This document shows, piece by piece, positions 60,239 to 64,000 of a stretch of 64,000 nt of DNA. Made by a program: the position numbers and the translations under genes. Source of the DNA: Solirubrobacter sp035555675 (GTDB lineage: Bacteria; Actinomycetota; Thermoleophilia; Solirubrobacterales; Solirubrobacteraceae); assembly GCA_035555675.1 (NCBI GenBank), contig DATMGH010000067.1, forward strand, positions 62,001 through 126,000, read 5' to 3'. The notes under the pieces are model-generated. The model was not told the origin of the DNA. It worked only from the letters and a program-made list of their open reading frames with translations, and made no database searches. The number at the start of each line of letters is the position of its first letter. Positions within the stretch are counted from its first letter, which is position 1.

Positions 60239-60245
60239 CGCGCCC

Positions 60246-60611
60246 ATGACAGACGCCCGGCATACCGCGGGCCGGCGGGGCGAGGACCTCGCCGCCGCTC
60301 ACTTCGAGCGCCTCGGGTTCGAGATCCTCGCGCGCAACCACCGGACCCGTTTCGGTGAGCTCGACCTCGTCGCCTTCGACGGCGCGACGCTCGTCTTCGT
60401 CGAGGTCAAAACGCGTCGGTCCGGAGCCCGCGAGCCTTGGGAGAACCTCCACGACCGCAAGCAATCCAAGGTCCGGCGGATGGCGCTCTCCTGGCTCACC
60501 GAGGACACCTCGCGGCCGTTCGTCTCCCAGCTGCGGTTCGACGGCGTCGCGATCCTCCTCGACGCCCACGGCGAGCTGGTCCGCCTCGACCACCTGGAGG
60601 CCGCGTTCTGA
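60246..60611 (+). CDS. yraN: UPF0102 / YraN-family nuclease-like protein
   Basis: 121 residues of an endonuclease-like fold: GRRGEDLAAAHFERLGFEIL, NHRTRFGELDLVAFDG and LVFVEVKTRRS, in which E, D and ExK form the PD-(D/E)XK site. Function is unproven; the family sits next to comM and dprA in many genomes, as here, and a role in DNA processing or recombination is often proposed. TGATG couples it to the next ORF. Confidence 0.92.
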   Translation: MTDARHTAGRRGEDLAAAHFERLGFEILARNHRTRFGELDLVAFDGATLVFVEVKTRRSGAREPWENLHDRKQSKVRRMALSWLTEDTSRPFVSQLRFDGVAILLDAHGELVRLDHLEAAF

Positions 60612-60805
60612 TGCCCATCCGGCTCCGCGCCACCTCGCCGCGCCCGTCCACCCCGTCGCGCCCGTCCGCGCCGCCGCGCCCACCCGCGCCCCCGCGCCGG
60701 CCCGCGCCCCCGCGCCGGCCCGCGCCCCCGCCGCGCCCGGCCAACTCGCCGCACCCGCCCACCGCACGGTCGTCCCGCATCACCCCCAACCGGAGCAACC
60801 GCTGA
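60611..60805 (+). CDS. Pro/Arg-rich mini-ORF bridging yraN and comM
   Basis: 64 residues: MPIRLRATSPRPSTPSRPS, then repeats of APPRRPAPPRRPAPP, ending with a Ser/Arg tail. It starts with TGATG at the yraN stop and ends with TGATG at the comM start, so ribosomes can pass directly through all three genes. The DNA has a 15-21 bp GC repeat. No family recognised. It may be a real small protein or only a translation bridge. Confidence 0.4.
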   Translation: MPIRLRATSPRPSTPSRPSAPPRPPAPPRRPAPPRRPAPPPRPANSPHPPTARSSRITPNRSNR

Positions 60806-62319
60806 TGCTCGCGCGCATCACCACCTTCACCGTCGACGGCGTCGACGCTCGCCGCGTCTGGGTCGAGGCCGACATCCGCCAAGGCCTGCCCGCGTTCACC
60901 GTCGTCGGCCTCGCCGACAAAGCCGTGCGCGAAGCCCGCGAGCGCGTCCGCGCGGCGATGGTGAACTCGGGGTACGAGTTCCCGCTGCGCCGGATCACGG
61001 TCAACCTCGCGCCGGCCTACCTGCGCAAAGTCGGTCCGGCGTTCGACCTCCCGCTCGCGGTCTCGCTGCTCGTCGCGTCCTACCAGCTCGACCCGGACCT
61101 GGTGGAGCAGTGCGCGTTCGTGGGCGAGCTGTCGCTGACCGGCGAGATCCGCCCGGTCCGGGGCGCGCTCGCGGTCGCGGAGGGCACGCACCGGGCGGAG
61201 CTCAAGCGCCTCGTGCTGCCGCGCTCACGGGCCCGCGAGGCCGCGCTGGTGACCGACCTCGAGATCATCGGCGTCGACTCGCTGCAGCAGCTCGTCGCCA
61301 CGCTGCGCGGCAACGCCGAGCCTCCGCCGGTGCCGGCGGGCGAAGAGGACGCCGCCGAGCACGAGGCCGAGCTGTCGGACGTCCGCGGCCACAACGGGCT
61401 GATCCCAGGACTCGAGGTCGCCGCCGCCGGCGGGCACAACCTGTTCCTGCAGGGCCCGCCGGGCACCGGCAAGACGATGATCGCGCGCCGGCTGCCGTCG
61501 ATCCTGCCGCCGCTCGCGCGCGACGAAGCGCTCGAAGTGACCCGCATCCAGTCGATCGCCGGCCTCAAAGGCGCCGCCGGCCTCATCACCGCCCGCCCGT
61601 TCCGTGCGCCGCACCACACGATCTCCGCGGCCGGCCTGGTGGGCGGTTCCAACCCGCCGCAGCCGGGCGAAGCGACCCTGGCACACCGCGGCGTGCTCTT
61701 CCTCGACGAGCTGTCCGAGTTCGCGCGCCCCAGCCTGGAAGCGCTGCGCCAGCCGCTCGAGGACGGCCACGTCACGATCGTCCGCGGCCAGCAGGTCATG
61801 AGCTTCCCGACGCGCTTCATGCTCGTCGCCGCCTCGAACCCGTGTCCCTGCGGCCTCGGCGGCAACGCCTGCCAGTGCTCCCAGGCCGACCTGATGCGCC
61901 ACCGCCGCCGTCTCTCCGGTCCGCTGCTGGACCGGATCGACATCCTGATGCGCGTCGAGCGCCCGCCCGCGGAGGCGCTGCGCCAGCAGGCTGCGCCCTC
62001 CTCGGCGAGCGTCCGCCAGCGCGTCATCGGCGCGCGCGAGCGCCAGTTGCACCGCCTCGCGGGCCAGCTGGAGGCCAGCAACGCCCAGCTGACCGCGCGC
62101 CAGATCCGCGAGGTCGGCCGCATCACGCCCAGCGCCCTGCGCCTGTTGGGCGAGCTCTACGACCGCCACACGCTCTCCGCCCGCGGCCATACGCGCACCC
62201 TGCGCGTCGCCCGCACCGTCGCCGACCTCGACGAGTCCGAGGTCGTCGGCCCGGAGCACGTGAGCGTCGCGGCGAGCCTGCGCTTCGACGACTCCCAGCG
62301 CCTCGCGGAGGCGGCATGA
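60805..62319 (+). CDS. comM: ComM/YifB-family AAA+ ATPase (Mg-chelatase-like)
   Basis: 504 residues. N-terminal S5-fold domain (MLARITTFTVDGVDARRVWV, GLADKAVREARERVRAAM), then AAA+ core: LQGPPGTGKTMIARRLPSIL (Walker A, about 213), RPFRAPHHTISAAGLVGG, VLFLDELSEF (Walker B, about 296), SNPCPCGLGGNACQCS (four Cys) and LLDRIDILMRVE. C-terminal Mg-chelatase domain intact. In naturally competent bacteria ComM is a branch-migration helicase. The start is ATG 60805, coupled to the mini-ORF; dprA follows with ATGA overlap. Confidence 0.95.
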   Translation: MLARITTFTVDGVDARRVWVEADIRQGLPAFTVVGLADKAVREARERVRAAMVNSGYEFPLRRITVNLAPAYLRKVGPAFDLPLAVSLLVASYQLDPDLVEQCAFVGELSLTGEIRPVRGALAVAEGTHRAELKRLVLPRSRAREAALVTDLEIIGVDSLQQLVATLRGNAEPPPVPAGEEDAAEHEAELSDVRGHNGLIPGLEVAAAGGHNLFLQGPPGTGKTMIARRLPSILPPLARDEALEVTRIQSIAGLKGAAGLITARPFRAPHHTISAAGLVGGSNPPQPGEATLAHRGVLFLDELSEFARPSLEALRQPLEDGHVTIVRGQQVMSFPTRFMLVAASNPCPCGLGGNACQCSQADLMRHRRRLSGPLLDRIDILMRVERPPAEALRQQAAPSSASVRQRVIGARERQLHRLAGQLEASNAQLTARQIREVGRITPSALRLLGELYDRHTLSARGHTRTLRVARTVADLDESEVVGPEHVSVAASLRFDDSQRLAEAA

Positions 62320-63386
62320 CCGCGTGCGACGACTGCCTGCGCCGGACGGACCTGATCGTCGCCCTCTCCGGCCGCCTCCAGATCGAGTTCAAGCGGCGCG
62401 ACGCGCCCGGCCGCGTGCTCGCGCTCGCCGACCACGAGCTGCTGGAGCTCGGCACGGGCGACATCGTCCGCCGATTCGGCGCGTTCGACCCGTCGGCCGC
62501 CCGCGCTCGCGCCGCCGCCGCGCGGCTGGAGGCGATCTGCCGCTGCGACGCCGCCTACCCCGACCGCCTGCGTGACCTCGCCGACCCACCGGCGGTCCTG
62601 CACGTCCTCGGGGACCCGCGCGCGCTGACGGACGAGGACGCGGTCGCCGTGGTCGGCGCTCGCCGCGCGTCCTCCTACGGGCTCGAAGTCGCACGGGCGC
62701 TCGGCCGCGGCCTGTCGGCCGCGGGTGTCCCGGTCGTGTCCGGCCTCGCGCTGGGGATCGACTCCGCGGCTCACGCCGGAGCGCTCCAGGCGCCCGGCCG
62801 CACCGTCGCCGTGCTCGCCGGCAGCGCCCACGTCGCCTACCCCGCCCGCGGCCGCCTGCTGCACCGCGCCGTGGCCGAACAGGGCGCGGTGGTCTCCGAG
62901 TTCCCGCCTGGCGCGCCCGTGCAGCGCTGGTGCTTCGTCGCCCGCAACCGGATCATCGCCGCCCTCGGCGCCGCGACGATCGTCGTCTAGGCCACGGAGC
63001 GCTCAGGCTCGTTGACGACGGCGGACTTCGCGGCGGAGCTCGGTCGTGCCGTCGGCGCCGTTCCCGGCCCGGTGACGACTCGCCTGTCGGACGGCACGCA
63101 CGAGCTGATCCACGCAGGTGCGCCGCTGATCCGCGACGCCGGCGACGCGCTCGAGCTGCTGGCCGGCGCCACCGGCCATGTGCGGGAGCCGGCGCCGGCC
63201 GTCCCGATCGCGCTCGCGCCACCGCTGCGCCGCCTGCTGGACGCGGTCGAGGACGGCTGCGGATCGATCACGGAGCTGGCCGAGACCGCGGACGACGCAC
63301 GCGTCGCACTCGCGGGGCTGGGGGAGCTGGAGCGGCGCGGGTTGATTCGCCGCGGGTTCGCCGGCCGCTGGGAGCGGACGGCGTGA
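62316..63386 (+). pseudogene. dprA: DNA processing protein DprA interrupted by an in-frame TAG
   Basis: DprA loads RecA on incoming single strands. The reading frame 62316-63386 encodes a complete DprA if one codon is ignored: SAM-like N terminus, Rossmann core with AVVGARRASSYGLEVARALG and VVSGLALGIDSAAHAGAL, then AALGAATIVV, TAG at 62988-62990 (codon 225), then ATERSGSLTTADFAAELGRA, and a C-terminal winged helix. The expected residue at the TAG is the conserved Glu of the VVEA..RSGSL motif, so a single G-to-T change is enough. Options are a nonsense mutation, sequencing error, or readthrough. TTG 63012 could restart the 124-residue C-terminal part. Confidence 0.9.
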
Positions 63387-63388
63387 CC

Positions 63389-64000
63389 CTACGGCAGCAC
63401 CCAGGTGTCCTTCGCACCGCCGTTCTGCGACGAGTTGACGACGAGCGCGCCTTCGTCGCGCGCCACCCGCGTCAGGCCTCCGGGCAGCACGCGCGGCACC
63501 GCGCCCTCGCCGAGGAAGACGAACGGCCGCAGATCGACGTGCCGCGGCTCGAGCCCGCCGTCGACCACGGTCGGATGCGTGGAGAGCAGCACCAGCCGCT
63601 GGGCGATCCACGCGCTCGGCTCCGCGATCACCGCGTTGCGCGTCTCTTCGACGTCGGCGGCGTCCGCGTGCGGGCCGATCAGCACGCCGACGCCGCCGTG
63701 TCCCGCCCGCGGCTTCACCACCAGCTCCTCGAACACGTCCAGCGCCTCCTCGAGCTGCTCCGGCTGCGCGAGGTCGTACGTCGGCACCGACCGCAGGATC
63801 GGCTCCTCGCCGACGTAGAACCGGATCATCTGCTCGACGTACGCGTGGCTGAGCTTGTCGTCGGCGATCCCGGTCCCGTACTGATTGACGAGCCCGAGCG
63901 CGCCCCGCAACGTGGGACCGATGAGCAGGCGGCCGATGTCGGAGTCGACCCGGTCGGCGTCCGTGCGCCGGTAGACGACGTCGATCCGGCACGGCTCGCG
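63389..64000 (-). CDS. Circularly permuted ATP-grasp protein, C-terminal part (5' end outside the window)
   Basis: 204 residues visible. RIDVVYRRTDADRVDS, GALGLVNQYGTGIADDKLSHAYVEQMIRF, LEELVVKPRAGHGGVGVLIGP and QRLVLLSTHPTVVDGGLEPRHVDLRPFVF match the CP-ATP-grasp (DUF404/DUF407) family. Members are usually beside an alpha-E domain protein and a transglutaminase-like protein; those would be outside the window. The frame is open to base 64000. It converges on dprA with a 2-bp gap. Confidence 0.88.
   Translation of the reverse strand, partial: REPCRIDVVYRRTDADRVDSDIGRLLIGPTLRGALGLVNQYGTGIADDKLSHAYVEQMIRFYVGEEPILRSVPTYDLAQPEQLEEALDVFEELVVKPRAGHGGVGVLIGPHADAADVEETRNAVIAEPSAWIAQRLVLLSTHPTVVDGGLEPRHVDLRPFVFLGEGAVPRVLPGGLTRVARDEGALVVNSSQNGGAKDTWVLP

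Larger units (their letters stand above)
59054..60245. repeat. 1.2-kb non-coding repeat island
   Basis: No gene is supported in this stretch between rnhB and yraN. It is built from nested direct repeats: a 20-mer CGCGTGTCACCGCGCCGCGT at 59097 and 59303; a 60-bp imperfect duplication at 59147-59206 and 59242-59300; GAGCGGTCACTTTCTGGCGC at 59355 and 60099; a 54-bp palindromic element at 59524-59577; and a 71-bp tandem array at 59645-60040. Open frames here are long only because GC-rich DNA lacks stops. Just upstream of yraN the sequence becomes less GC-rich. Confidence 0.8.

Noticed and set aside
62953..63015. Frameshift in dprA
   Set aside because: Both halves are in the same frame; the only defect is the single TAG codon.

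Overview
This window is very GC-rich, gene-dense chromosomal DNA that looks like a high-GC actinobacterium. The best guess is the Thermoleophilia / Solirubrobacterales branch, an inference from gene content and gene order rather than a database match. Supporting signs are frequent GTG starts, an F420-type LLM oxidoreductase, a coaD-(SepIVA-like)-YceD-rpmF-rnc-smc-ftsY order like that of mycobacteria, and TANNNT -10 boxes placed just in front of start codons. No tRNA, rRNA, CRISPR array, prophage or insertion sequence was found.

Layout. 0-5.7 kb: HEAT-repeat protein, secreted calcium-repeat protein, rsmB, a zinc-ribbon protein, rpe and two orphan response regulators. 5.7-9 kb: MacB/FtsX-type ABC exporter. 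9-18.5 kb: an envelope-glycan block with three polytopic GT-C-like proteins, a GT2, a flippase, a methyltransferase and a SanA/YdcF-like protein, interrupted by the LLM oxidoreductase. 18.5-21.9 kb: riboflavin operon ribD-ribE-ribBA-ribH. 22-30.4 kb: Ser/Thr kinase, rpmB, fakA-like gene, universal stress protein, amino-acid permease, recG. 30.4-41.8 kb: ltrA, rraA-like, rsmD-coaD-coiled-coil protein, ABC-2 exporter, arylamine acetyltransferase, MYG1-like protein, a coiled-coil nuclease-like protein, acylphosphatase, acyl-CoA synthetase. 41.8-59 kb: YceD-rpmF-plsX-acpP-rnc-smc, PrsW pair, ftsY, NfeD/stomatin pair, tetR, ffh-rpsP-khpA-rimM-trmD-rplS-lepB-rnhB. 59-60.2 kb: a 1.2-kb repeat-built non-coding island. 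60.2-64 kb: yraN, a mini-ORF, comM, an interrupted dprA and a truncated ATP-grasp gene.

The backbone (rsmB, rpe, kinase, rpmB, yloV/fakA, recG, plsX, acpP, rnc, smc, ftsY, ffh, rpsP, khpA, rimM, trmD, rplS, lepB, rnhB, then yraN-comM-dprA) follows the order known from Bacillus. It is an ancient translation / secretion / lipid / chromosome-segregation supercluster. Riboflavin synthesis, glycan export and stress genes are inserted between its parts.

Points worth most attention: (1) a 54-bp palindromic element present twice in opposite orientation, 22 kb apart; (2) a 71-bp tandem array inside the 59-60.2 kb island; (3) symmetric -10 palindromes shared by divergent genes with almost no 5' UTR; (4) plsX, rnc and rnhB without a plausible ATG/GTG/TTG start, with acpP and rnc in one frame separated by a single UGA; (5) dprA cut by one in-frame TAG at a conserved Glu codon.
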